Assembly (NCBI GenBank): GCA_022821965.1
Contig: JAJECN010000042.1
Location: forward strand, 26,822-90,821
DNA from: Candidatus Poribacteria bacterium
Lineage (GTDB): Bacteria > Poribacteria > WGA-4E > WGA-3G
Length of the DNA: 64,000 bases
Reading direction: 5' to 3'
The number at the start of each line of letters is the position of its first letter. Position 1 is the first letter of the stretch. Shown here piece by piece: positions 51,333 to 60,931 of the stretch. Both the position numbers and the translations under genes were made by a program. Under the pieces are notes generated by a model. The model was given only the letters and a program-made list of their open reading frames with translations. It was not told the origin of the DNA and searched no databases.

Positions 51333-53312
51333 CTAACCCATCAAGGATTTCAGGTCCCAGAGGAGGATGGTGCCGTCAAAACTCCCACTCGCTAAGAGGG
51401 TGCCGTCAGGTGAAAACGCGAGATCTTGGACATCGGTCGGGTGCCCCCAGAAGGTCGTAACGTTTTCACCAGTGGCAACTTCCCACAAGCGAACAGGCAC
51501 CTTTTCTGTTTCCACGCTCCTATTCCACCACAAGCCAGAAGCAAGATATTTCCCACAAGGTGAAAACGCCAAGGCATTCGGATATGAATCATGCGGAAGA
51601 GTCAAGAACGTTCGACAACTATTGACATCCCACAATCGGATTTTATCTACCATACAACAAGCAATATTATGACCGCAAGGTGAAAACGCGACAGCATCGA
51701 CAGGTTTGTCCCGGAAACCAGGAATTTCTTTCCCAGTATCAATGTCCCATAGATTTGCCATCGTGCCAGAAGAACTCGGAACACTTACAAGGTGTTTACC
51801 ATCCTGGCTGAATATAAGGTGGCTGATATGATTATGATCATCATCCCAATTCTCTTCTAAGGGGAGAGAGTGTGTGAGCACACAGCGCACGTCACCACTT
51901 CTCATATCCCATACATACAGATGCCCTTTGCTATCCCCGCACGCGATGAGATTTCGTAGCGGGGCGTGTGCAGCGGCAGTCACCACTGCCTCTGGGTCGG
52001 GAAGTGTAAGTGTCATAGGTGTCGTGTTTTCGTCGGTTTCCCCTATTTTAACGGTTATTTTAACACTGTTTTCATCATACGCAAATGCTGTCGAGTGAAT
52101 TTTCTCTGAAGTGGACACAGAAACGGCTTGTGGGTCATCGGATATTTTGAAAAAAGTTGGCGGTTGCATGGGATTGGCAATATCCCATAATAGCGTGCTT
52201 CCATACCATACAAACCCCGCTGCCACCTTTTTGCCATCTTGTGAGAACGCTACGGAATTCGGAAAACTGACATGTAAATGCGGCAACTTGCGGGGTTTGG
52301 TATCTCCGGGTGACCACACTGCCCATTCCTTTCCCCCAGCAACGACAAAATGCGAACTGCTTGAAAAAAGTGCTTCTTCAATCTCCCATTCCTTTTCAAC
52401 GTACGTGTAGCGTTTTTCATGACGTTCCGCGTCCCACACGACGACAGTGTTTTTTTCCAGAGCATTTTCCAGAGTATGAAGAACGCCTTCCTGTGAATAG
52501 CAGACGCTCATGCGAGCGGTGCCATCATAGTTCTGATAGACTCGCTGCTGTTCCCAAGTCTTCACATTCCATACTTGCACTGTGCCTTTATCGCTGCCAA
52601 TCGCCAGAGTTTGTCCACAAGGTGAAAAGCAGAGGCTGTGCACAAAGCTCGGTTGTTCGGTGAGACAGGCGATGCGCTCACCGGTTACGACATCCCACAC
52701 CAAAACAACATCGGGGCCATCCGTTGTCCCAGCGGGTGCTGTACACGCCAATAGGCGACTGTCTGGCGAAAAAGCAACAGGTCGAGTTAGGGTAGGGTAA
52801 AAACTGCGTGTTTCTCTTTGGGGGTCATGGAACGTAGCCAGCGGTGTGCCGGTTCTGGGGTCCCAGGTGTAGACAATCTCACAACGGCTACCCGTTGCGG
52901 CCAGGTGCTGGTTATCAGGTGAAAAGGCAAGAGACCGAATTGCAGTCCCAGGGTGTGGATTTTTTACCCCTGGCCGCACAATTTTTGTAATGCAGGTGCT
53001 CCGCTGGATATCCCACACTTTGATAACACCATCCCAGTTGCCGGTCGCAGCTAATCGCCCATCAGGAGAAATCGCAATGGCACCAAGCATCCCTCGTTCT
53101 GTTTCCCATAGAGCAACGGGTTGCATTGTCGCGAGTTCATACCACCATAACCCAATTTTGGTTGCGGCTGCGAGGTATGTTCCATCCGGAGATACTGCCA
53201 TCGCCATCACAGGTCCATGCCCGAACCGAGAAATCGCACCATCCGGTAAAACCCAGCTCATTGGATGACCTTTGTCAGCGACAATGGGTGTGGACCCTGT
53301 TTTTTCTGACAT
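51333..53312 (-). CDS. WD40-repeat protein, cytoplasmic
   Basis: 659 residues with about ten to twelve blades (AVSPDGTYLAAATKIGLWW, AISPDGRLAATGNWDGVIKVWD, AFSPCGKYLASGLWW, AFSPDGTLLASGSFDGTILLWD). No signal peptide. The start follows AGGAGG at a longish 11 nt. The N-terminal PMSWVLPDGAISRFGHG parallels EYALCLPHGAFARLGKG of the WD40 protein at 43899-45806, so they are paralogues. No fused domain. Scaffold role presumed. Confidence 0.85.
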   Translation of the reverse strand: MSEKTGSTPIVADKGHPMSWVLPDGAISRFGHGPVMAMAVSPDGTYLAAATKIGLWWYELATMQPVALWETERGMLGAIAISPDGRLAATGNWDGVIKVWDIQRSTCITKIVRPGVKNPHPGTAIRSLAFSPDNQHLAATGSRCEIVYTWDPRTGTPLATFHDPQRETRSFYPTLTRPVAFSPDSRLLACTAPAGTTDGPDVVLVWDVVTGERIACLTEQPSFVHSLCFSPCGQTLAIGSDKGTVQVWNVKTWEQQRVYQNYDGTARMSVCYSQEGVLHTLENALEKNTVVVWDAERHEKRYTYVEKEWEIEEALFSSSSHFVVAGGKEWAVWSPGDTKPRKLPHLHVSFPNSVAFSQDGKKVAAGFVWYGSTLLWDIANPMQPPTFFKISDDPQAVSVSTSEKIHSTAFAYDENSVKITVKIGETDENTTPMTLTLPDPEAVVTAAAHAPLRNLIACGDSKGHLYVWDMRSGDVRCVLTHSLPLEENWDDDHNHISHLIFSQDGKHLVSVPSSSGTMANLWDIDTGKEIPGFRDKPVDAVAFSPCGHNIACCMVDKIRLWDVNSCRTFLTLPHDSYPNALAFSPCGKYLASGLWWNRSVETEKVPVRLWEVATGENVTTFWGHPTDVQDLAFSPDGTLLASGSFDGTILLWDLKSLMG

Positions 53313-53656
53313 TTCTTATGTTCCTCCTAAAAACTATCCGTTCTAATATCATTTCTGAATTAACAGCTTATGCTACAAGTGAGAGATATATTCATCACAA
53401 ATCGTATAAACACGCGTCCAATACTATCTTACTAAATTTTGGACAGTTTCTATCCAGATCAGGCGTTGTTTCCACCACATTCTCGGATTTTCTGAGTGTT
53501 ACAGACACAAACGCAACTCGTAGAAAATAAATGCCGATGCCCCCATACGCAGCCCCGTAGGGGCGGTATGTCTATAGGCACTATCATATACACATTCGTG
53601 GATGCACTTTGCACGAAGTTTTTATCGAACGCCTCTGGATCCGCGGAGAGAAAAAA
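53313..53656. other. Intergenic region with a family-A fragment
   Basis: No gene is visible. At 53553-53578 the wording CCCCGTAGGGGCGGTATG matches an internal unit of family A. The remainder is AT-rich with no clear structure. Confidence 0.45.
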
Positions 53657-53685
53657 TTGACAAAAAAGCGTGAACGCTTTACAAT
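53657..53685 (+). promoter_or_regulatory. Strong promoter with palindromic operator-like spacer
   Basis: TTGACA (53657-53662) and TACAAT (53680-53685), spacing 17 bp. The spacer holds a perfect inverted repeat AAAGCGTGAACGCTTT (53665-53680), suited to a LacI-like or similar repressor. Start of transcription near 53692; the short leader precedes the isomerase gene. Confidence 0.65.
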
Positions 53686-53713
53686 ACATAAAAAAATGAA
53701 AGTAGGACTCAGC

Positions 53714-54523
53714 ATGAAAATAGCAATATGCAACGAAATGTTTGAAGACTGGAAAATCGAAGATGTTTTTACTTATGCCGCTGAACTCGGTTACGAGGCT
53801 GTCGAGATTGCGCCGTTCACCTTAGCAGACTCGGTCTTGGACATCAGTGATGCCGAACGGACACGCATCCGTAAAGCAGCAGAAAACGCGAAGATAGAGA
53901 TTGCCGGACTCCATTGGCTGCTTGTCTCACCACCGGGACTGTACGTTAACCACCCAGAGGCGGAGATTCGTGAGGAGACACGCGATTATTTTCTCGCATT
54001 GGTAAACCTTTGCGCGGATTTGGGTGGAGAGGTGATGGTCATTGGTTCACCCCAACAACGAAACGTGATGGACCCGCTGAGTTTTGACGAGGCGTGGGAA
54101 TACGCACGGGCAACTTTCTCAGAGAGTGCCGCGCTGGCAGGCGAGAGAGATGTAATGCTCTGTATGGAACCGCTATCCAGCGATCAGACGAACTTCATCA
54201 CGCACCCTGATAAAGCCGTTGAGATGGTGGAGGCTGTCAATCACCCGAATTTTCAGATGATTTTGGATGTGTGTAGTACCGCGAAAGAAGGGATAGATAT
54301 GCCGACGCAGATCCGTAAACACGCGCCGCACGTCGCACATTTCCACTCCAATGACGACAACGGTTACCTCCCCGGTTCTGGCAATGTAGACTATCCACCC
54401 ATTATTGAGGCACTGAAAGAGATTGACTACAAGGGCTATGTCTCTACAGAGGTTTTCGACTTCAATCCGGATCCACAAACGATAGCGAAACGAAGCATCG
54501 AATTTGTGAAATCACTGCTGTAG
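53714..54523 (+). CDS. Sugar phosphate isomerase/epimerase (xylose isomerase-like TIM barrel)
   Basis: 269 residues from ATG 53714, which fits the AGTAGGA site and the promoter; upstream ATGs at 53609 and 53696 are less suited. Metal-site residues are visible in order: Glu in CMEPLSS, Asp in MILDVCSTA, His in VAHFHSNDD and Glu in YVSTEVFDF. Isomerisation or epimerisation of a sugar or hydroxypyruvate-like compound is expected. It is followed after 9 bp by the next gene, so they form a pair. Confidence 0.87.
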   Translation: MKIAICNEMFEDWKIEDVFTYAAELGYEAVEIAPFTLADSVLDISDAERTRIRKAAENAKIEIAGLHWLLVSPPGLYVNHPEAEIREETRDYFLALVNLCADLGGEVMVIGSPQQRNVMDPLSFDEAWEYARATFSESAALAGERDVMLCMEPLSSDQTNFITHPDKAVEMVEAVNHPNFQMILDVCSTAKEGIDMPTQIRKHAPHVAHFHSNDDNGYLPGSGNVDYPPIIEALKEIDYKGYVSTEVFDFNPDPQTIAKRSIEFVKSLL

Positions 54524-54532
54524 GAGACAACG

Positions 54533-56089
54533 ATGAACGGCATTATTCATGAATGCTACGAGGCATATAGCACACTTAGAAACGAAATGGGACGGTGGTT
54601 GAAACAGAGCATGCTACTCGACCCGCCCGGTCCAAACGACGGTGGCGAAGATGAAGCGAACTACGCGCTCGCGTGGTTCCCACACTATTTAATCACGGGT
54701 GATGCTACCGTGCTACAGCACTTTGATACACTGAAGGAGGCACTGCTCGGTTGGGTGAAACGCGATTGCCTTCACGGCTACGAACCGAAGGCGGAAGCAC
54801 ATCATGGACCCGAACCGTTTCTCCTCTTCTTGCCTCGTTATATCGCTCTCATGCCGAAAGATACCGAAGCGATCACGCTTTTGACGGATGCGGCGGAACA
54901 TATCGGGAACTGGGTGCCAGAGATCCCGCCGTGGTATGATTATGACCGAGATACGTTCATCGGCTATAACATCGGTAGTCGAGATGTGACAAACGACGAA
55001 AAGAACGCGTACGAAATGGCGGAACATTTTCGATTTATCCATATTGCAATCGCGGCATATCGTGTGACGGGTGAAGAACGCTACCTGACGTGGGCGTTAC
55101 GGTATGGGAGCAAACGCGCCGAACAGCTTATTGAGGCACCAGACCCGATGCCATTGCTCTGGACACACGACGGAGAGGGGCTCGACGAAGCCGCCGTCAA
55201 CGAGAAGAATTTAAATCGACTCACCGCAAGCACACACCATATCCCCGGTGACCCGATCGCTGGTATTGAAGTCCTGCTGGCTTCTGGTGCTATCTATGCA
55301 TTGGGTGATCTCTATCTGTTGTCTGGGGAAGAGATTTTCAAAACGGCGGCAAAGCGGATTGTCCAACCACTCGTGTCATCATTGAGCGATCCATATAACG
55401 ATCCAGCAGCGGCAGCACTGAGTTACTACCGTTGGACATTCGGGGATACCGAATTTGATGAGGAAATCCGTGCGGGATTGGTGGAACTTCCTGATGAACC
55501 GCCCGAGCTGCTGGCGTTGATTTTCCCGCAAGAGACACGTCGTCGGGAACCCGGTGTCGGTAAACGGTCGGATATGGCATATTGGGGAGAATGGTCAGAT
55601 GACGGATCTGTGAAACCGATTCAGGAGCCGTCAACGGCAACTTTAACACTCGCCTATCAAGTAACAGGCGAACTTGCTTACGCCATGCGAGCACTGCGAA
55701 GTGCTGCGACGCGTTTGCGTATCGCAAGGCGTGTACTGCGCGGCGGACGAGAACACGCTGATATGGGCGGCGCAGTCTGTTCGGTTGCAGCAGGACACGG
55801 ACGGAATTGGGGACAAGGCGCGGTCACGGCGTGTTATGGTCCTCTGCTTCTCGGCACGCGTGAAGTTCAAAGCGAAGTCACACAACTTTTGGAGGTCCAA
55901 CAGAACCATCCGCAGACGCTTCTCTCTGTAGTAAGACCTCTTGTCAATGAAGAGAAAAGCGCAGAGGTCGTCTTCTACAACGGCGGCAATTCACCACTCA
56001 CATTTTCATGGCGATTGCGAACCGGTGAAGAGGCTGCGTGGGATACAACAACACTCGGTGCTGGTGAAGTACAACAAAATTCGATTTAA
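54533..56089 (+). CDS. Probable six-hairpin glycosidase-like protein
   Basis: 518 residues rich in helical repeats with conserved Trp/Tyr/Glu/Asp (NYALAWFPHYLITGDATVLQ, AYRVTGEERYLTWALRYGS, AYQVTGELAYAMRALRSAATR), as in (alpha/alpha)6 barrel enzymes acting on polysaccharides or oligosaccharides. No signal peptide is seen. No catalytic residue can be named. The C-terminal 80 residues look like a beta-sandwich (VFYNGGNSPLTFSWRLRTG). It is co-transcribed with the isomerase. I do not recognise the exact family. Confidence 0.65.
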   Translation: MNGIIHECYEAYSTLRNEMGRWLKQSMLLDPPGPNDGGEDEANYALAWFPHYLITGDATVLQHFDTLKEALLGWVKRDCLHGYEPKAEAHHGPEPFLLFLPRYIALMPKDTEAITLLTDAAEHIGNWVPEIPPWYDYDRDTFIGYNIGSRDVTNDEKNAYEMAEHFRFIHIAIAAYRVTGEERYLTWALRYGSKRAEQLIEAPDPMPLLWTHDGEGLDEAAVNEKNLNRLTASTHHIPGDPIAGIEVLLASGAIYALGDLYLLSGEEIFKTAAKRIVQPLVSSLSDPYNDPAAAALSYYRWTFGDTEFDEEIRAGLVELPDEPPELLALIFPQETRRREPGVGKRSDMAYWGEWSDDGSVKPIQEPSTATLTLAYQVTGELAYAMRALRSAATRLRIARRVLRGGREHADMGGAVCSVAAGHGRNWGQGAVTACYGPLLLGTREVQSEVTQLLEVQQNHPQTLLSVVRPLVNEEKSAEVVFYNGGNSPLTFSWRLRTGEEAAWDTTTLGAGEVQQNSI

Positions 56090-56108
56090 TTCCGTAGCGT
56101 TTTGGATC

Positions 56109-57068
56109 CTATCTCTGTTTGAGAGTCGCCCACATTGTCGTTAACAACAAGGCTCTCGGCTGAACAGGCAAGAGTTGTGGGTCAAACCAATCTGGGTCAC
56201 TATTCAATACGCCGTGTGTGAGCTGCCTTGATATTCGGTTATCGAAATTGTGTATGAAGAGTTGGCTATTCTTTCTATAAATGAGCTCGTCGCCGAGCGG
56301 GGACCACGCAGGATAGATAGCACTTGAAATAAGGCGTTTCAAACCTTCGCCATTGTTATTCACAACATAGATGCCTTTTAGACTCCAGTAAAATGCTATA
56401 CGCGTGGCATCCGGGGACCATGCTGGCGGTCCCCAGAGGGTTCTCGGTGCTTGATTCGGGACCAGTATCTTCTCTTCGCGCGTTAGTAAGTTGATAACTT
56501 TCAGGTGCCGTCTTGCTGGATCGGCTGCTGATACAAAGGCTATATCGGAACCGTCAGGTGACCATGCGGGGCACCCCCCGAGAAAACCCGGCGAAGCCAC
56601 AAGTTCCGTTTGCTCACCATCTATCGTGCTGATATAGATGCCCCAATCACCGGCAGTCAGGCTTAGGTAAGCGATCCGTTGTCCATCGCGAGACCAAGTA
56701 GGGCACTCCCTACGAGCGGAACTCCGAAACACTTTTTGTACCTTCTTTCCATCTGCCTCCATGAGGTAGATGTCATGAATTCCATCTCGGTTTGAGGTAA
56801 AAGCGATATGTTCACCCGTTGGAGACCAAACAGGGTCAAAATCTCTTGAGGCGTGCCAGGTTAAGTTCACCTGCTTACTTCCATCAGGATCCATTGTATA
56901 GACTTCCAAATTGCCATCATCCTTGGAGGTAAAAGCAATCTTCGCCGCTTTCGGTGCTTTGGCAAAAACAGTACAAACCTGTGCACTGTCCAGTATCAAC
57001 GCCAACAGAAAAAAAGAAAGCAAAATGGGAATTTCATTGAAATCCTCCTGAACAACCGTAGTGGACAT
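56109..57068 (-). CDS. Secreted TolB-like six-repeat propeller with apparent frameshift at the signal peptide
   Basis: Six PD40-type repeats (KIAFTSKDDGNLEVYTMDPDG, HIAFTSNRDGIHDIYLMEADG, and others) follow a hydrophobic N-terminus. An excellent AGGAGG site lies 6 nt before ATG 57037, but that frame stops after 13 codons. One extra T in the seven-T run at 57009-57015 would join it to a perfect signal peptide (FLLALILDSAQVCTVFAKA). The in-frame start at 57068 has no good ribosome site. Either a recent frameshift, a phase-variable run or an assembly error is likely. Confidence 0.7.
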   Translation of the reverse strand: MSTTVVQEDFNEIPILLSFFLLALILDSAQVCTVFAKAPKAAKIAFTSKDDGNLEVYTMDPDGSKQVNLTWHASRDFDPVWSPTGEHIAFTSNRDGIHDIYLMEADGKKVQKVFRSSARRECPTWSRDGQRIAYLSLTAGDWGIYISTIDGEQTELVASPGFLGGCPAWSPDGSDIAFVSAADPARRHLKVINLLTREEKILVPNQAPRTLWGPPAWSPDATRIAFYWSLKGIYVVNNNGEGLKRLISSAIYPAWSPLGDELIYRKNSQLFIHNFDNRISRQLTHGVLNSDPDWFDPQLLPVQPRALLLTTMWATLKQR

Positions 57069-57088
57069 GGAAACCTATTTTTACATTC

Positions 57089-57895
57089 TTAATTCCCAAA
57101 GTTCTGTGCGACAAGCGTTAAATCAAGAATATTAACGGTACCGTCGCCATTTACATCAGCCTTCGGCTCTGTCTCTCCAAAGCGAGAAGCCACAAAGACG
57201 AGGTCCAAAATATTCACAATCCCATCGTCATTCACGTCATAAGGCATCTCTGGTGCAAGCAGATTGGAACTCACCAATTCAAAGACGATATCCTGATCTG
57301 TTTCAAATTTGACGGGTCCAAGGTCTGGTGCGAGCCACTGGTAGGTCGTGGAGCGACTTGTGCTTATCGCAGCAGCCGTTCTCGTAAGCATCCGAATTTT
57401 TAAGCAGTTCTCGAACGTTCCTGCCGATGTGACAACGTTCTCAACAGCAACAACTTCATTCACACTGGAAATCGTAACGGCACCTATTAGATTTACCTCT
57501 GTTTCCCCACGAGTCTCCCAAACTTCTCCAAGTTGAAGCGTTTCAGGGAAAAAAATAACAGGTGGTGAGAAATCCACGCGCGCCACACCGAAAATATCAC
57601 CAAGCTCCGCGACAATCCGATGGAGCTTCATCCCTTTTTCTGCCACTTGAACAAGAAAAGTGTTTGTATTGATCGTGCTTGTGCCAAGGACTTCTGTTGT
57701 AAGCTTAAAGATACGGACCTCTTTGCCATCAACGGGTTCGTCGGCAGCCTCAATTGCGTAAGTGACACGCTCGGCACCGTCCTCACTCTCCAAAACCCAA
57801 GTATTCCCGACATCTGCGGGATAATAGTTCTGTGCATCGGTTACGCTGACAACAGCACAAAGCAGTATGATGAGTAATATAGTATTCCGAATCAT
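57089..57895 (-). CDS. Secreted dockerin protein, three-paralogue family
   Basis: 268 residues from ATG 57895, with AAAGGGGA upstream. A signal peptide (MIRNTILLIILLCAVVSVTDA) precedes a domain of about 190 residues starting AQNYYPADVGNTWVLES, shared with the proteins at 58006 and 60932. The C-terminus carries two dockerin-type calcium loops (DVNDDGIVNILDL and DVNGDGTVNILDL) with the linker FVASRFGE. Dockerins bind cohesins on scaffolds; no cohesin gene is in the window. The shared domain is not one I recognise. Confidence 0.87.
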   Translation of the reverse strand: MIRNTILLIILLCAVVSVTDAQNYYPADVGNTWVLESEDGAERVTYAIEAADEPVDGKEVRIFKLTTEVLGTSTINTNTFLVQVAEKGMKLHRIVAELGDIFGVARVDFSPPVIFFPETLQLGEVWETRGETEVNLIGAVTISSVNEVVAVENVVTSAGTFENCLKIRMLTRTAAAISTSRSTTYQWLAPDLGPVKFETDQDIVFELVSSNLLAPEMPYDVNDDGIVNILDLVFVASRFGETEPKADVNGDGTVNILDLTLVAQNFGN

Positions 57896-57950
57896 TTTAT
57901 TCCCCTTTGCCAAAGCAGGCGTTCCTACAAACTAACGAAGCGCGCCGAAA

Positions 57951-57980
57951 AAACGCCCTGATGGTGACATCAAGGCGTTT
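57951..57980 (-). terminator. Intrinsic terminator after the spondin-like gene
   Basis: Stem AAACGCC/GGCGTTT with an inner CTGATG/CATCAA arm (one mismatch) and loop GTGA. The minus-strand reading ends in GGCGTTTTTTCGG. It lies 25 bp beyond the stop at 58006. Confidence 0.8.
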
Positions 57981-58005
57981 ATGTGAATCGTGTTTACTGT
58001 CTCCT

Positions 58006-60567
58006 CTATTTGAGGATAACCATCCGTCGGGTTGCAGTAAAGTCTGCCGTCTGCAGCGTGTAGAAATAGATACCACTCGCTACGCGCTCACCTACAGCAT
58101 TTCTACCATCCCAATATGCAGCACTCGATGCCGTCATATAAGAACCCGTCGGCTGCCAACCCAAATCTAACGTCCGAACCAAATGACCCGACACATTATA
58201 TATCTGGATTGTCACTTCAGTTGCTTTGTTCAACTGATACGGGATCCATGTTTCTGGGTTGAACGGATTCGGGAAGTTCTGCGCAAGAATCGTATCTTGT
58301 GGCTGCACATCACCAACCCTCAACTCCAGATTCAGGAACGCATCGCGGATATCTGTCGTCGCAACTGTCCGCTCGAACGGACCCGAAACGATCGTGCCAC
58401 GTTCATCGTAAAGCGCGATTTTCAGTTTATCGCCTGCTTCAACAACGCTCTTACGGTTCAGATCTGCCCAGACAGCAGAGGAGCGTCTCACGTCGCTGGT
58501 GACGTTCTCTGTAGCGATTGTGCCGGTGCGGAGGTTTTCTGCGACGAGGGTGTACGTCGTCCCTGTTTCCATACCGTCGATGTCACTCGTGACGATGAAT
58601 GCCCACGCGCTCTTAAATGTGGTAAGTGCGGGAGCAGCAGGTGCGGCATCACCAGCATCAGCGGCTGCGTCATCACCTTCGCCTGCATCGGCAGCGGCAT
58701 CGTCAACGGCTGCGTCACCAGCGTCGGCAGCAGCATCGTCAGCAGGTGCCTCTTCTTCTGCGGCTGCGTCATCAGCAGGTGCTTCCTCTTCAGCGGCGGG
58801 TTCTTCCGGCGGCGGTGGCGGAGGCTCGGGTTGATTGTCCCATGCATCACCGGTGAACTTCACCATCGCTCCTGCTGGCGTATTTACGATATAACCCTGA
58901 CTTCCATCAATACCGAAGCCATCGCCTTCGTCAGCAACCGTGTAACCAACGAAACTCTGCGTCGCAGCATCCAAGCGGATGACAATTGTCGCACCGAGCA
59001 TTTCTGCTAACGATTTCGCCGTATACGGTTCTGCCGGCATCAACGGAATAGAAATCATGTTCAAGCCGGGTTCAAGCGTGATATCGAAGCCGGGAACTAT
59101 CGGTTCCGGTGGTGGTTCAACTGGCGTGATCGTCAACATCGCTGTCGGCTCTTCCCACGCAAACGCTTCACCAACATCACCAACACCTTGAATACCTTCA
59201 TGCGGCGCAATCACGCCACCTTCCGTCGGAACACGTTCATTGCTTCCCGCAGGATCCGCAGCTTCATCTAACCCCAGAGGACCCGGAATATCAGAAGCCA
59301 TTTCTGTGTTTTCTTCACTACCCGCATCATACGCATTCAAGTCGATGCTCGCGGACACAGGCGCGCCATTCTCATCAAAGAGTGGCACGTCGGTAGCGGC
59401 GACGAACGCATCATTCGTTGACACCAACATCGAACCAACAGAAAGCGAAGAATTTACCATATCAGCCGTCACGGTAACGGTAACAGAGCCACCGGGTGGA
59501 ACGACATCAGCAGTGGGCATAGCGTTTGCACCAGCACCGGCTGCGAGTGCGACAAGACCGGAAGTATCTCCGTTTTCAGCAAGAAGCACAAGTGCGGGAC
59601 TCGCCGGTTGACCGACTGCAGCAAGATTTATACCTGCAGCGTGTGTTACAAAGATAGGTGGTGAAAGGACTTGTCCGCCCGTTCCGGGTTCACCAGTGGT
59701 GAGGTTCGTGAGTGTAATCTCGAACATCTGGCTGACAGGCATTTCAATGGCTGGTTCTTCAGTCGGTGGTTCCTCAGTTGGAGGCACCTCTTCAGCAGGC
59801 GTATCCTCAACGGTTGGTTCTTCGGCAACCTCTGGCTCTGTCGGTGGTTCCTCAGGAGCTGGTTCTTCGGTAACCTCTGGCTCTGCTGGCGGTTCTTCAG
59901 CCGGTGCAGCGACTAAGTTGTAACTCTCTAACTGAAAAATAATTTCCTGATCGTTCTGGAATTTGACGGGACCAACATCGGGTGCAAGCCATAGAATCTC
60001 ATGTTCACGCAGAACCGACAGTGCCGTGACGGCTTTTCGGTTCGTCTCCACCTTAACACAGTCTTTGAATATACCGATCGGGGTTTCAACGTCCTCGATT
60101 GCAACAACCTCTAAAGTACTGGTAGTGGTCGCTGCTCCCACCAGTTTTAGTACTGTTTCCGTCACAACCACCCACGTCTGTCCTAATGGTAGCGCGGCGG
60201 GGAAACTAAGAACCGGTGTATCATAAGTCGCCTCGGCGATGCCAAATGCCCCTCGGTCAAAGGCAACTTGATGTAGTAACTGCCCACCATCTTCATCAAC
60301 AGTTATCCAGGACTTGTCAAACGCAACTATGTCTGTTCCTACTGTCTCCTTGATGACATTCAGGAGGATAAGTTCCTGACCTTCAACAGTTTCGGGTCCC
60401 TCAAAGGCATAGGTGCGTCGCTCCGTACCGTCAGCACTCAAGAGAACCCACATATTACCGACCTTTGCCGGATAATAATTTTGTGCCACCGCTGTAAACG
60501 TGAAACTACAGACAAGACTTAACACCAAAATTGGCATCAGCCGAGACACAAATTTGGTAGTTTTCAT
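58006..60567 (-). CDS. Large secreted protein: shared domain, spondin_N-like region, Ala/Glu/Asp-rich linker, FlgD-like sorting domain
   Basis: 853 residues. Signal peptide and the shared AQNYYPAKVGNMWVLLS domain (1-210) are followed by a Pro/Glu tract (EEPPTEPEVAEEPT), a spondin_N-like part (FEITLTNLTTG, SPPIFVTHAAGINLAAVGQPAS, LAENGDTSGLVALA), a Gly/Pro-rich region and then an Ala/Glu/Asp tract (PADDAAAEEEAPADDAAADA). The last 95 residues are a FlgD-like Ig domain (NFPNPFNPETWIPYQL, VASGIYFYTLQT, RRMVILK), the common C-terminal sorting type. It is probably surface-anchored. A terminator follows. Confidence 0.85.
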   Translation of the reverse strand: MKTTKFVSRLMPILVLSLVCSFTFTAVAQNYYPAKVGNMWVLLSADGTERRTYAFEGPETVEGQELILLNVIKETVGTDIVAFDKSWITVDEDGGQLLHQVAFDRGAFGIAEATYDTPVLSFPAALPLGQTWVVVTETVLKLVGAATTTSTLEVVAIEDVETPIGIFKDCVKVETNRKAVTALSVLREHEILWLAPDVGPVKFQNDQEIIFQLESYNLVAAPAEEPPAEPEVTEEPAPEEPPTEPEVAEEPTVEDTPAEEVPPTEEPPTEEPAIEMPVSQMFEITLTNLTTGEPGTGGQVLSPPIFVTHAAGINLAAVGQPASPALVLLAENGDTSGLVALAAGAGANAMPTADVVPPGGSVTVTVTADMVNSSLSVGSMLVSTNDAFVAATDVPLFDENGAPVSASIDLNAYDAGSEENTEMASDIPGPLGLDEAADPAGSNERVPTEGGVIAPHEGIQGVGDVGEAFAWEEPTAMLTITPVEPPPEPIVPGFDITLEPGLNMISIPLMPAEPYTAKSLAEMLGATIVIRLDAATQSFVGYTVADEGDGFGIDGSQGYIVNTPAGAMVKFTGDAWDNQPEPPPPPPEEPAAEEEAPADDAAAEEEAPADDAAADAGDAAVDDAAADAGEGDDAAADAGDAAPAAPALTTFKSAWAFIVTSDIDGMETGTTYTLVAENLRTGTIATENVTSDVRRSSAVWADLNRKSVVEAGDKLKIALYDERGTIVSGPFERTVATTDIRDAFLNLELRVGDVQPQDTILAQNFPNPFNPETWIPYQLNKATEVTIQIYNVSGHLVRTLDLGWQPTGSYMTASSAAYWDGRNAVGERVASGIYFYTLQTADFTATRRMVILK

Positions 60568-60612
60568 AACTTAAATTTCTCCTTTTCAAAAAGATATAAA
60601 CTTGAATAATAC

Positions 60613-60819
60613 TTATAAAAGATAACATTGCCCCTGCGAAACCGCCGCGTGGACGGGTGCAAGCACAAATAGCGAGTCCGTTGTGTTAGAAGGCTCACGC
60701 TGTCCATCAGGAGAGATGTCATCCTGTTCCGCAACGTACCGGTATCCAAACCACATTCCAATTGCTATTGCCAAAGCAGCAATGATAATAACAGCTAATA
60801 CCACTTTCCAACTTACCAT
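60613..60819 (-). CDS. Possible small single-pass membrane protein
   Basis: 68 residues from ATG 60819. One clear membrane segment (VVLAVIIIAALAIAIGMWFGY) is followed by a polar tail (AEQDDISPDGQREPSNTTDS). The ribosome site is weak. It lies between two related secreted-protein genes. The hydrophobic stretch supports reality, but nothing else does, so it stays uncertain. Confidence 0.4.
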   Translation of the reverse strand: MVSWKVVLAVIIIAALAIAIGMWFGYRYVAEQDDISPDGQREPSNTTDSLFVLAPVHAAVSQGQCYLL

Positions 60820-60931
60820 ACCGATTCTTTTCCAGACGACGTGTAATAATGCCAAATGCTATCACAGTCATCAAAGATTTGCAACAAAAAATAACAGTTA
60901 GAACACATCTGTTATCGAAAATTTTTCGAGG

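Noticed and set aside
58499..58834. Ala/Ser-rich reading frame on the plus strand
   Set aside because: It is the antisense of the Ala/Glu/Asp-rich linker of the secreted protein at 58006-60567; low-complexity codons leave several frames open.
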